Shown here piece by piece: positions 22,837 to 31,511 of a DNA stretch of 64,000 nt. Under the pieces are notes generated by a model that worked only from the letters and a program-made list of their open reading frames with translations, was not told where the DNA came from and ran no database searches. This stretch comes from a virus. The stretch lies in IMG/VR virus record IMGVR_UViG_3300036766_000317, positions 27,825-91,824 of that record, one strand, 5' to 3'. Positions within the stretch are counted from its first letter, which is position 1. Every line of letters starts with the position of its first letter. Made by a program: the position numbers and the translations under genes.

Positions 22837-23510
22837 TCCTTTTGTTCTCAGGTGGTCTAGATAGTTTTGTCGCCTATCATTATTTGAACAAGCCACAAAC
22901 GATCTACTTCTATCTCAACACCAAATACTCTGCAAAAGAACTGATGGTGGTTAAGAAACTGATACCTTCTACAATTGTGGAAACTTGCATAGATTTTAAA
23001 ACGAGAGAAGAGGATGGTTCTGCTTTTGTGCCATATAGAAATCTTCACCTTGCTTTGCTGGCAAACAAATACTCCGACACCATTATAATTGCTGGATTGG
23101 CTGATGACGTTGTGAACGATAAAAACGAGAAGGTATTCCAGCAGTTCTCCTATCTTATGTCAGAGATGATGGGCAGAAGGATTATGGTTCTGTCCCCTTT
23201 TTGGGGGATGACTAAAGCGGAAGTTGTGAAATGGTTTCTAGAAAATGGAGGAACTAAAGAAGAACTTCTATCCACCATCTCTTGTTATTCTCCAGAGGAT
23301 GTCCTCTATTGCGGAAAATGCCCCGCTTGTTACAGAAAATTCTGTGCTTTAGGGGCTAACGGCATATACGATCTCACTTTCACAAATGAGGTTCTGATGT
23401 GGGAATATTATGCTAAAGCTATGAAGGGGGATCATTACGATCCGAAAAGAAATAAAAACATCATTGAACAAACCCTAAGAGTCCATCCGAATTGGGAGAG
23501 TATATGGTAA
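22833..23510 (+). CDS. queC: QueC, 7-cyano-7-deazaguanine (preQ0) synthase
   Basis: ATP-dependent conversion of 7-carboxy-7-deazaguanine to preQ0. It has the PP-loop SGGLDS at residues 6-11 and the zinc motif C151-x8-C160-x2-C163-x2-C166, exactly the QueC spacing. Length is 225 residues. The ATG at 22833 is preferred to 22827 because GAGGT is six bases upstream. It completes the preQ0 pathway with folE, queD and queE. No amidotransferase-type extension is seen. Confidence 0.93.
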   Translation: MILLFSGGLDSFVAYHYLNKPQTIYFYLNTKYSAKELMVVKKLIPSTIVETCIDFKTREEDGSAFVPYRNLHLALLANKYSDTIIIAGLADDVVNDKNEKVFQQFSYLMSEMMGRRIMVLSPFWGMTKAEVVKWFLENGGTKEELLSTISCYSPEDVLYCGKCPACYRKFCALGANGIYDLTFTNEVLMWEYYAKAMKGDHYDPKRNKNIIEQTLRVHPNWESIW

Positions 23511-23785
23511 TCTGTGTTGACCTAGACGGAACATTGACTTTAGAGACTGAAGGTTGGGATTATGCGAATAGGACGCCTAGAATCTCTATGATCCATAAGA
23601 TTAGACAGTGGTACCGTGACGGTAGCCACATTATTTTATATTCTGCTCGTCTGAAGATAGACAGAAAAATTACGATTGCTTGGCTGAAGAAATATCATGT
23701 GCCTTATCATGAACTTATTTTAGGAAAACCAAGGGCCGATTTGTACATCGATGATAAGGCTATGAGACCTGAGGAGGTGCTATGA
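23504..23785 (+). CDS. HAD-family phosphatase-like protein (93 aa)
   Basis: CVDLDGTL near residues 4-11 is HAD motif I (nucleophile Asp plus the second Asp). YSAR near residue 47 supplies the motif II-type Ser, a Lys follows, and YIDDKA near residue 84 is motif III/IV. It is a minimal HAD without a cap domain, as in small 5'-nucleotidase or polynucleotide-phosphatase domains. It overlaps both queC and the methyltransferase gene, so it is expressed with them. It could act on a nucleotide intermediate. Confidence 0.8.
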   Translation: MVICVDLDGTLTLETEGWDYANRTPRISMIHKIRQWYRDGSHIILYSARLKIDRKITIAWLKKYHVPYHELILGKPRADLYIDDKAMRPEEVL

Positions 23786-24696
23786 AATACTATTCCGAAC
23801 ACGGGGAAGATAAATGGATAATGAAAAATTTACCACTCCCAAAAAAAGGAGTTTATGTTGATATCGGAGCAGCTCACCCAACTCATATGAGTAATACTGC
23901 TTTTCTTAGAGATATGGGTTGGACAGGGATTCAGGTGGATGCTGATCCTTACTGGAAGCCTTTTTGGAGAAGGAAAGGACTGTCGATTCTTTGTGTTCCT
24001 ATATGGTCAAAAGACACAGGTGTAAAATTTGCTGTAAATAAAAAAGCTCATCGGCTATCAACTATTAGTCCTTCCGGAAAATTGGATAATTGCATGACAA
24101 TCAAATCCGTTTGTGAATATGCAGAATTCACTCATATTGATTTCATGTCCTTAGATGTTGAAGGAGCGGAATTCGATGTATTTAAAGTCCTCGATAAAAA
24201 ACTATGGCCCGATGTACTTGTGGTTGAATATGATACCTTAGGAACACAAGACTTTCGGCTGCGTGCCTACCTGAACAATTCCGCATACTATAAAGAGGTT
24301 TTGCAGACCAGCAACAATTTTGTATTCTTTCACACAAACCGATTGTATGATTACCATAGAACCTGCTGGAGATACAAACACGGTCATGTGGCCTCTTCCG
24401 AGAAACACCCTTGCTACTTCTGCGGATATGATCTTCCTATGAAAATTGTAGATAAGATCGAATGTAAAATATGCGGAACCATGGTCTGCCCTTCTTGTCA
24501 TGGATGCCTCTGCACTATTTCCGATCTGCAATACAGCACCCTAATCCGATTACATAAAAAATACTGTTGTAATCTTCCCAACTATAAAGGAGTGGTGGAA
24601 TTAGCAGAGCCGTATGATTCTGCCCTTGCTAATGGTTTTGTTAAAGCCATTAATGTTTGCTGCGCTGCCGAAAAGAAGAATGGAAATATACAATGA
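23782..24696 (+). CDS. FkbM-like SAM methyltransferase with C-terminal zinc ribbon (304 aa)
   Basis: Residues 1-170 match the FkbM methyltransferase layout: an opening SEHGEDKWI, the SAM motif YVDIGAAHP near residues 30-38, and MSLDVEGAEFDV near 125. FkbM enzymes usually methylate hydroxyl groups of sugars or natural products. The C-terminal part holds a cysteine-rich CYFCGYD plus CKICGTMVCPSCHGCLC-type ribbon, an unusual addition. ATGA overlaps on both sides, with the HAD gene and dpdA, tie it to the modification cluster. The substrate is unknown. Confidence 0.8.
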   Translation: MKYYSEHGEDKWIMKNLPLPKKGVYVDIGAAHPTHMSNTAFLRDMGWTGIQVDADPYWKPFWRRKGLSILCVPIWSKDTGVKFAVNKKAHRLSTISPSGKLDNCMTIKSVCEYAEFTHIDFMSLDVEGAEFDVFKVLDKKLWPDVLVVEYDTLGTQDFRLRAYLNNSAYYKEVLQTSNNFVFFHTNRLYDYHRTCWRYKHGHVASSEKHPCYFCGYDLPMKIVDKIECKICGTMVCPSCHGCLCTISDLQYSTLIRLHKKYCCNLPNYKGVVELAEPYDSALANGFVKAINVCCAAEKKNGNIQ

Positions 24697-25562
24697 AATC
24701 AAAGCTGTTTCTTGATTCCGGTGCCTATTCGGCCTGGACCACTAATACGAAGATTGATATCCAAGAATATATTGCTTTTATTAAGGAACATAAAGATTCT
24801 CTGGAAGTATATGCCTGTCTTGATGACATAACAGACCCCGATAAGACATGGGAGAATCAAGAGACTATGGAAAAAGCAGGGTTATCTCCTCTACCTGTGT
24901 ACCACACAGAAGAAGGGGAAAAGTATTTAAAAAGAGCCATGACCTATCCTTATTTTGCTGTGGGAGGTATGGCATTGAAGGGGGCTGTTTCCAGACGAGA
25001 ACAATTCAATTTCGTTTTCTCCAAAGTTTGTACTAGGAAAAACGACTACTACCCTACTCATAAAGTGCATGGGTTCGGATTAGCCTCTCCTGATCTCTTG
25101 ATTAGTTATCCATGGTACTCCGCCGACACTACATCCTGGGCAGCTTACTCTCGTTTTGGTATTATTCTCATACCAAGAATAATAAATGGATGCTTTCGTT
25201 ATGATGTTCCTCCATACACAATAGCCATTTCTTCTCGCTCAAAAGCAATAGGGGATATGAAACACTTTCGGAATTTTTCCTCGATAGAACAGGAATGGAT
25301 ATCCAATTACTGCCAAGAACGAGGACTGCCTTTAGGCAGGACTTTATTCAAACGTGTTATGCCAGGATATTTTCTTAAAACTAATGAGCATTGGTTTGAT
25401 AGAAAAAATAAACAACGTGTGGAAGTAACCATCAACAAAGGTCTTTGTTGTGATGGAGAAATGAGGGATCGTTTAAACTTATTATACTTTCTTGGTTTGG
25501 AAAAGAATCAGCCTGGATGGCCGTGGGCCTGGAAGTTATATGAAAACCAATTATTTATATGA
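24693..25562 (+). CDS. dpdA: DpdA-like 7-deazaguanine DNA transglycosylase (289 aa)
   Basis: Resembles phage DpdA, a TGT relative that exchanges guanine in DNA for a 7-deazaguanine base. Visible signatures: LFLDSGAYSAW at residues 5-15 (general-acid/base Asp of the TGT fold), YACLDDITDPDKTW with the following PVYHTEE, and HGFGLASPDLL then SADTTSWAAYSRFG. The family lacks the tRNA-specific zinc domain, as here. It ends the cluster and overlaps an HNH gene by ATGA. Co-occurrence with the full preQ0 pathway strongly supports the call. Confidence 0.88.
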   Translation: MKSKLFLDSGAYSAWTTNTKIDIQEYIAFIKEHKDSLEVYACLDDITDPDKTWENQETMEKAGLSPLPVYHTEEGEKYLKRAMTYPYFAVGGMALKGAVSRREQFNFVFSKVCTRKNDYYPTHKVHGFGLASPDLLISYPWYSADTTSWAAYSRFGIILIPRIINGCFRYDVPPYTIAISSRSKAIGDMKHFRNFSSIEQEWISNYCQERGLPLGRTLFKRVMPGYFLKTNEHWFDRKNKQRVEVTINKGLCCDGEMRDRLNLLYFLGLEKNQPGWPWAWKLYENQLFI

Positions 25563-26209
25563 ATATTGAAATTAAAAAGTGTTTAATACAAGGATGCCCA
25601 AATTCTCAAATGTCTTTAGGATTATGCGAAGAACACCGTTGTTGGAGACGACGGCACAAAAAGGGACGCACTGTTACCGATCCTAATGAATTTATAATAG
25701 AAGGAGGCATTTGCAGAATCATTTTATTTGATAGAAAAGGAAACAAGAATGGGGAGACTGTTATTGATGCGGAAGATATGAGAAAATGTAGACCATACAA
25801 ATGGGGAAATCATAACAACCGAGTTATATGTTCTAGTCTGGGAAATGTAGGAAGACTGCCTAATTTCCTAATGAATTTTACCTCTTCTCATAGGGTGCTT
25901 ATTGATCATAAAGATCGAGACCCTTTCAATAATCGGAAAAATAATTTCCGAATATGTAGTAAATCTGAAAATACTATGAATAGAGAAATACAAAGAAATA
26001 ATGTTTCCGGATATCGAGGGGTTAATTGGGATAATCGAAATAAAAAATGGGCAGTGGGAATCTACTGTGCAAATCAGTATTATTGGGTGGGTTCTTTTCC
26101 CACAAAAGAAGAAGCTGCTTTGGCTTATAATGCTAAGGCTAAAGAATTATTCGGAGAATTTGCTGTACTAAATAAAGTTCCTGAAATAGAAACACCACTC
26201 TTTTCCTAG
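25559..26209 (+). CDS. HNH homing endonuclease with AP2 domain (216 aa)
   Basis: Free-standing homing endonuclease: an N-terminal zinc-finger-like segment (CLIQGCPN then CEEH), an HNH core (VLIDHKDRDPFNNRKNNFRIC) and a C-terminal AP2-type DNA-binding domain (SGYRGVNW then WVGSFPTKEEAALAYN). It is coupled by ATGA to dpdA. Two further relatives lie at 38307 and 60777. It is mobile in nature and probably not part of base modification. Confidence 0.9.
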   Translation: MNIEIKKCLIQGCPNSQMSLGLCEEHRCWRRRHKKGRTVTDPNEFIIEGGICRIILFDRKGNKNGETVIDAEDMRKCRPYKWGNHNNRVICSSLGNVGRLPNFLMNFTSSHRVLIDHKDRDPFNNRKNNFRICSKSENTMNREIQRNNVSGYRGVNWDNRNKKWAVGIYCANQYYWVGSFPTKEEAALAYNAKAKELFGEFAVLNKVPEIETPLFS

Positions 26210-26221
26210 AAAGGAACCATT

Positions 26222-26749
26222 GTGCCGATAATATATTCGGACGATGAAAATCGATGTCTATTGGATGAACTGAAAAGTGCAAGCTCTGTTGTAAGAAGAG
26301 AATGCTTTACGGCTCTACATGAACTATGGCCAGGACTATTTTGTGGAAGAGAAAGATCACAACAAGGCCTGTTTATTCAAATGGTTCGATTAGCCAAAAA
26401 AAATAATATTCCTTTCATTGTAGCATCTGCACCCAAAAGAATAAGGAAACGATACAAAAAGACGGTGGCTTCCGCACTAACACCAGCCCCTGTTGTGCCT
26501 TCTAAAAAGCCCCCGAAAAAACCCAAGTTGCAAGAACAGATGCTGGCTATTCTTAGAAATGAATTGGGTTATGCAGAAAAAAGAGTAGTCAAACGGATTG
26601 CTATTCTTGTTTCGGAAGTAGCTACAGAAAATGTTAGACTTACATTAGAAATCAAAGAGCTTCGTTCCTTTAAAAAAGACTCTGAGATGACGAGAAATGA
26701 TGGTAAATCTCCGTTAATGGAGAGATATTATTTGAAAGTAGGTGATTAA
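26222..26749 (+). CDS. hypothetical protein, GTG start (175 aa)
   Basis: A helical N-terminal domain (about 1-75), a Lys/Pro linker (near 90-105) and a C-terminal helical/coiled-coil part. AAAGGAA supports the GTG at 26222. No family recognised; it lies between the modification genes and the sliding clamp. Confidence 0.65.
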   Translation: MPIIYSDDENRCLLDELKSASSVVRRECFTALHELWPGLFCGRERSQQGLFIQMVRLAKKNNIPFIVASAPKRIRKRYKKTVASALTPAPVVPSKKPPKKPKLQEQMLAILRNELGYAEKRVVKRIAILVSEVATENVRLTLEIKELRSFKKDSEMTRNDGKSPLMERYYLKVGD

Positions 26750-26927
26750 AATTCTGTTGTATTTATCGGGAAATTTTCCTCAACTGAGTAACATCAATAA
26801 AGAACAAACTATGGCTGAATCAGTTATTGCTATGGGATATGATTACCACAGACTCATGACATTTTATTATATTAAGGATTGCATCACCATTTTAACTGTG
26901 GCTAAAAATTTGGAGGAAAAGAAATGA
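26742..26927 (+). CDS. hypothetical protein (61 aa)
   Basis: Compact protein with a LLYLSGNFPQLSNINKEQ opening and a YDYHRLMTFYYIKD centre. I have the impression of a conserved phage family but cannot name it. The GTG start overlaps the upstream stop, and ATGA links it to the next gene. Confidence 0.6.
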   Translation: MIKILLYLSGNFPQLSNINKEQTMAESVIAMGYDYHRLMTFYYIKDCITILTVAKNLEEKK

Positions 26928-27058
26928 AATTCTTTATAAGACTCTTAGCTGAAGTCTTTGAGTTCTTTGATTACTTCGTACATCTGGAAGGACAACGGAA
27001 TTCTGAGAAATATGAACCTTATAACTTTGGTTGGTTAAGGAGGAAATGGAAGGTATGA
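26924..27058 (+). CDS. small basic protein (44 aa)
   Basis: Phe-rich amphipathic N-terminus and a WLRRKWKV tail. The start overlaps the previous stop (ATGA) behind GGAGG, and its own stop overlaps the clamp ATG. Probably a coupled small gene of unknown role. Confidence 0.55.
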   Translation: MKFFIRLLAEVFEFFDYFVHLEGQRNSEKYEPYNFGWLRRKWKV

Positions 27059-28107
27059 AAATAAAAAGAATAGAACTCCGTGACATCTTAGCAAAGCTGA
27101 TTCCGGGATTAGCTAAGAGGGAATTTATTCCTGCATTGACCCACTTTATGTTCTTGTCGGAAGAGATCGTAACCTACAATGACAAAGTGGCCATCATACA
27201 TCCATTTGAAAATACGGAACATCCATTCAGCATTAAAGGAATGGAATTCTTCCGTATCATAGATGGTATGACTGATGACGAAATAACCATTCTTGTAGAA
27301 GAGGCCAAGATCAAGATACGTTCAAAAAGTACATCTGCAACGATGAAAATTCTAGGGGAGAATTTGAATAAACTCCCCGAATCAATTGCAGAGTTGAAGA
27401 AAGGACAGAAGGGATGGAAAGAGTTACCAGAAGATTTCTTAGAAGGTATTTCTCTATGCTCTTTTTCTACTTCCCCCGATCTGTCTAAGGGAATCATGGC
27501 TTGTGTATGGATCATCGGGGATACCTGCTATTCATTAGACCATGCTCGGTCAAGCCGTTTCAAGATGTCTTCCGAGATGCCAGATATTTTATACCTTATA
27601 GGCAAAGAATGCTCCGAGCTGGTAAAATTTCCAGTAACTGAATACTGTACAGATAAAAAGTGGGCTCATTTTCGTACAGAGGACGGAGTTGTTTTCAGTT
27701 GTATGCCCATGAAAGGATCATATCCTTTAGAGAAAGTGAATGCCGCTTATGACACAGCCTTACACAGTTCTATGGTACAATTGCCAAAAGAACTGAAATC
27801 TATTGTGGACAGTGTTGTTGTCTTAGCTGGATTGCTTGAGAACAATGTTGGCAGATGGATTGAATTGACTTTGCAGGACGGAGAAATCTTTGTGAAAGCA
27901 ACGAGTGAGTTGGGAGAAGTGGAAAAGACCATCCCTTGTAAATATGATGCTGATCCTATTTCATTACGACTGAATGTGAAGTTCCTCAGTCAGATTCTGG
28001 ATAAAGCTACTTCTCTGTCTAAGAATGAGGGAATGGTTCATTTTAAGAGCGGGCCGTTCCAACATATTATGGCACAGACAAGTAAACCTTCTACGGAGAC
28101 AAAATAG
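27055..28107 (+). CDS. dnaN: DNA polymerase sliding clamp, beta-type (350 aa)
   Basis: Ring-forming processivity factor for the polymerase. There is no strict motif, but the length and three-domain rhythm fit bacterial beta clamps: an N-terminal KIKRIELRDILAKLIPGL strand-helix, a central YSLDHARSSRF stretch, and a C-terminal LRLNVKFLSQILD plus IMAQT end. The DNA polymerase and clamp loader lie just downstream. I chose the ATG at 27055, which overlaps the upstream stop; an ATG at 27046 sits too close to the AAGGAGG. Confidence 0.75.
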   Translation: MKIKRIELRDILAKLIPGLAKREFIPALTHFMFLSEEIVTYNDKVAIIHPFENTEHPFSIKGMEFFRIIDGMTDDEITILVEEAKIKIRSKSTSATMKILGENLNKLPESIAELKKGQKGWKELPEDFLEGISLCSFSTSPDLSKGIMACVWIIGDTCYSLDHARSSRFKMSSEMPDILYLIGKECSELVKFPVTEYCTDKKWAHFRTEDGVVFSCMPMKGSYPLEKVNAAYDTALHSSMVQLPKELKSIVDSVVVLAGLLENNVGRWIELTLQDGEIFVKATSELGEVEKTIPCKYDADPISLRLNVKFLSQILDKATSLSKNEGMVHFKSGPFQHIMAQTSKPSTETK

Positions 28108-28191
28108 ATGCTAACCAAAAGAGAGAAGATTCTGGTAATTATTCTAACGGCACTAACAGTACTGGTAGCTATTATTCAATCATATAGGTGA
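28108..28191 (+). CDS. tiny single-pass membrane peptide (27 aa)
   Basis: LTKREKILVIILTALTVLVA is a basic start followed by one membrane-length hydrophobic stretch. The ATG follows the clamp stop directly, with GGAG upstream. It is too short to confirm by eye. Confidence 0.45.
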   Translation: MLTKREKILVIILTALTVLVAIIQSYR

Positions 28192-28194
28192 ACT

Positions 28195-30780
28195 GTGGAA
28201 GGCTTCTTCGATCTATCTGATATGGTTACAGAATCTACTGACCACATGTGTTCTCAATGTGGTCTAGATAGAGGGTGTAAGCATCCTCGTATAGAACCAT
28301 CAGGGGAGAACCGGCTTGATACTCTGATCATAGCAGAAGCCCCCGGAGAAGATGAAGATTTAGAAGGAACCCAGTTGATAGGGGAAGTTGGTCAGTTCTT
28401 CCGAAAGTTATTATCCCAAAGGGATCTTAATTTAGATAAGGACTTCAAAAAGACCAATAGTTTACGTTGTCGGCCCCCTGGAAATAGGGAGCCTACTAGA
28501 CAGGAGCTTGTCTGCTGCCATCCACATATTGATAAACTGATTCGGGAAATTAAACCTAAGTTTATATGGTTGATGGGAGCTGCTGCAATCGAATCCTATT
28601 TCATGTCACGATTCTCCACACTGACACCTACTCGATGGAGAGGATTGTGCATTCCTGATTTTGAATCAGGAGCTTGGATTATCCCTATCTTTCATCCATC
28701 TTATGCAAAAAGGAATGAGGATAATCCCATACTACTTTCCCAATACATCAGGGACCTTGATTTTGCTATTAAATGTATCAAAACAAAGCCCGACATCCGT
28801 TCAATTCCCCGTCCCGATCTTGATTCCGTTCGTATCATCAAAGATTATGACGAAGTTTGTGATTGTTTGGAAGACTTGATTGACCACCCTCCTGAATTTT
28901 TATTCTATGACTATGAAACTACAGGACTGAAACCATATAGAGCAGGGCATAAGATTGCTTCCGTATCCTATAGTGTGAATAAGAAAGCAGTGGCTTTTCC
29001 TCTTCAACGACACTGGACTCTTTTGATGCAGAAGGAGATTGAAAAGAGATGGAAGAAAGTTCTTGAAGGCCCCTCTAAAAAGATAGCTCATAACATTCCG
29101 TTTGAAGATGTGTGGTCTAGGATCATCCTCAACACCGTTCCTAGAAACTGGCACTGGTGTACGATGACCGCTGCCCACATCATCGACAACAGACCGAAAT
29201 ATACGGGATTGAAGTTTCAATCGTTTCTTCATTGGGGACTTCCTGATTATAGTAAAAGCATTTCTCCTTATCTGAATCAATCCGATGAAAGAGGATTCAA
29301 TCGAGTAATGGAAGCCCCTCTGAATCAGCTCCTGCAATATGGGGCAATCGATTCTTTAATGTGTGAATGGTTGTATTGGCAACAGCAACCTTTGATCGAT
29401 TCCCACTTAGCAAAGGGTCTTGATCTATTCATTGAGGGAGATTTGACTTTCGCAGACATGCAGATTAACGGGATTAACGTGGATGCCGACTATTACAAGC
29501 GTTCCCATATTGAGTTAGAGCATAGAATCGAAGAGCGAAAGAAAGAGCTGTTGGAGTTCGATGAATGCAAGCTATTTCTCAAAGAGACGGGAAGGGAAAT
29601 CAATCTCGGATCATCTGACGATTTGCGACTTTTGTTTTACAACCTATTGAAACTTTCCCCATTGAAGAAAACTGATAAAGGCACTCCACAAGTGGATGCT
29701 GATTCCTTAGCGAAGATTGAAAGTCCACTTGCAAAAGAAATAACTGCCTTGGCTAAGATTAAGAAAGTAGATGGGACATACATATCCCAATTTATGAGGG
29801 AGATTGATGATGACGGAAGGATTCATCCGTTCTTTAACCTTAATACAGTAAGAACGTATCGCTCCAGTGGAGATCGGCCCAACATACAAAATACCCCCGT
29901 CCGTAATGAAGAGGCTAAACGATATGCCAGGTCTGGCATAAAACCCTCTTCGGGATGGATAATACTTGACTGGGACTATAACGCAAATGAGGTGAAAACC
30001 GGTGCATGTTATACACAAGACCCCGAATTGATCCGTTATTGTAAAGATCCTACCACAGATATGCACAGAGATTCTGCCAGGGAAATCTTTGTTTTGCCAA
30101 AAGCTGTTGATTCTTTTTGGAAAGATAAACAGACGGGCAGTAAACTTCGATTCTTTGTTAAGAATGGTTTTATATTTCCTGAGTGGTATGGATCTTATTA
30201 CAGAAATTGTGCTACAAATATTTGGAGGGAATGTTCTAAATTGAAAACTGACTCAGGCATTACTGTCTTAGAACATCTACAGAATGTTGGTATCATAACA
30301 AAGGTAAGTAAAGCAGAGGAGCAATTCATTGAGCATGTCAGAGATGTAGAAAAAGATTATTGGAAAAAATTCAATGTATTCAAGAAGTGGCAGGAGGAAC
30401 ATTATCGAAGATACGAAAAGAATGGGTATATAGAACTGTTCACAGGATTCCGTTGTTCCGGTTATTTAGGCAGGAATGAGTTGGTTAACTATTTATTCCA
30501 GGGCACCGCATTTCATTGGCTTCTGTGGAGTGTCATTCAGATCAATGCCGAATTCCGAGAGCGTAAGATGGAATCAAAGGTTATTGCTCAGATACATGAT
30601 AATGCCATTCTCGACTGCCCCCCTGATGAAAAAGAAGATGTCATTGGTCTTTGTACAGAAGTTGCTACACAACGATTGAGGGAACAGTATCCTTGGATCA
30701 TTGTTCCTTTGGCTATCGAGTGGGAGGAAACGGGCATCGACCAATCGTGGTATTCTAAATCCGATATTAAGGAGGATTAG
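28195..30780 (+). CDS. polA: uracil-DNA glycosylase / DNA polymerase I fusion (861 aa)
   Basis: Three domains in order. Residues about 15-205 are a family 4 Fe-S uracil-DNA glycosylase: CSQC, AEAPGEDED, RCRPPGNREPTRQE with CC, and IFHPSYAKR. Residues about 230-400 are a 3'-5' exonuclease with DYETTG, HNIPFED and YGAIDS. The C-terminal half is a PolA polymerase: RPNIQNTP, motif A DWDYNANE near 591, an R-x3-K helix with WYG near 647-661, and motif C IHDN near 799-802, where cellular enzymes have HDE. It should excise uracil, proofread and copy DNA. The GTG at 28195 follows AGGTGA. Confidence 0.9.
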   Translation: MEGFFDLSDMVTESTDHMCSQCGLDRGCKHPRIEPSGENRLDTLIIAEAPGEDEDLEGTQLIGEVGQFFRKLLSQRDLNLDKDFKKTNSLRCRPPGNREPTRQELVCCHPHIDKLIREIKPKFIWLMGAAAIESYFMSRFSTLTPTRWRGLCIPDFESGAWIIPIFHPSYAKRNEDNPILLSQYIRDLDFAIKCIKTKPDIRSIPRPDLDSVRIIKDYDEVCDCLEDLIDHPPEFLFYDYETTGLKPYRAGHKIASVSYSVNKKAVAFPLQRHWTLLMQKEIEKRWKKVLEGPSKKIAHNIPFEDVWSRIILNTVPRNWHWCTMTAAHIIDNRPKYTGLKFQSFLHWGLPDYSKSISPYLNQSDERGFNRVMEAPLNQLLQYGAIDSLMCEWLYWQQQPLIDSHLAKGLDLFIEGDLTFADMQINGINVDADYYKRSHIELEHRIEERKKELLEFDECKLFLKETGREINLGSSDDLRLLFYNLLKLSPLKKTDKGTPQVDADSLAKIESPLAKEITALAKIKKVDGTYISQFMREIDDDGRIHPFFNLNTVRTYRSSGDRPNIQNTPVRNEEAKRYARSGIKPSSGWIILDWDYNANEVKTGACYTQDPELIRYCKDPTTDMHRDSAREIFVLPKAVDSFWKDKQTGSKLRFFVKNGFIFPEWYGSYYRNCATNIWRECSKLKTDSGITVLEHLQNVGIITKVSKAEEQFIEHVRDVEKDYWKKFNVFKKWQEEHYRRYEKNGYIELFTGFRCSGYLGRNELVNYLFQGTAFHWLLWSVIQINAEFRERKMESKVIAQIHDNAILDCPPDEKEDVIGLCTEVATQRLREQYPWIIVPLAIEWEETGIDQSWYSKSDIKED

Positions 30781-30781
30781 T

Positions 30782-31000
30782 ATGACACAAAAATTATGGA
30801 AGACAGCGGTATGTTTCTTCGGCTTAATGGTTGAAAAATTGATCCATCAACACAACACCCATGGGTTTTCAGGATGGGATTCAGAATCAAATGTTTCCAA
30901 TGCAACGCTTCTTCGTAAACTGCGTGAGAATATAGAAAAAGAGGATTGGGTTGATGTAGCCAATCTGGCTATGATTCTTGATTACCGAAGAGGTACTTAA
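30782..31000 (+). CDS. hypothetical protein (72 aa)
   Basis: Helical small protein (KLRENIEKEDWVDVANLAMIL) of a type common in phages, possibly a pocket-like binding helix pair. AAGGAGGATTAGT precedes the ATG. Role unknown. Confidence 0.7.
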   Translation: MTQKLWKTAVCFFGLMVEKLIHQHNTHGFSGWDSESNVSNATLLRKLRENIEKEDWVDVANLAMILDYRRGT

Positions 31001-31027
31001 AATTTGATATTAAGGAGGATTAGAAAA

Positions 31028-31192
31028 ATGTATGTAAAAATCAAATACATAGATGGGACGGAACAAAAAGAATACTGTGAAAGTTTCTCAGTTACAAAAT
31101 ACGGCAACCTACTTTCTATTTGCAAAGGACGAAACGAACACATCATATACATAAATATGCAAACCGTCAAATCTTTTCAAGAGGAGGATTAG
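31028..31192 (+). CDS. hypothetical protein (54 aa)
   Basis: Beta-rich small protein. The ATG at 31028 has AAGGAGGATTAGAAAA upstream, the same ribosome-site block as its neighbours. No family recognised. Confidence 0.65.
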   Translation: MYVKIKYIDGTEQKEYCESFSVTKYGNLLSICKGRNEHIIYINMQTVKSFQEED

Positions 31193-31193
31193 T

Positions 31194-31511
31194 ATGTCCT
31201 TGCACATAAAAGATATAGATTTAACAGAGACCACAACTAGATATTTACTAAGAAATCTACGAATAGTGCTATCTGCACCTGATTTAACTGAACAAATGGC
31301 TCAGATTATATTAGACGAAGGAGGTTATTTTGTTTACCATGAAAATGAATTACTTGGTATATCTCCATTTAACTCAGATTTTGAATGGAAACCTACTTCC
31401 TTCTTTCTAGCTAAAGGAACTGATCTTAAAATAGCCCCTTTAATATATGGAGAAGGAAACTGTATTGGTTTTATAAGACTAGAGGAAAATAACTATGCCA
31501 CTCCATATTGA
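31194..31511 (+). CDS. hypothetical protein (105 aa)
   Basis: Unrecognised mixed helix/strand protein. AGGAGGATTAGT precedes the ATG, and it overlaps the clamp-loader gene by 17 bp. Confidence 0.65.
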   Translation: MSLHIKDIDLTETTTRYLLRNLRIVLSAPDLTEQMAQIILDEGGYFVYHENELLGISPFNSDFEWKPTSFFLAKGTDLKIAPLIYGEGNCIGFIRLEENNYATPY

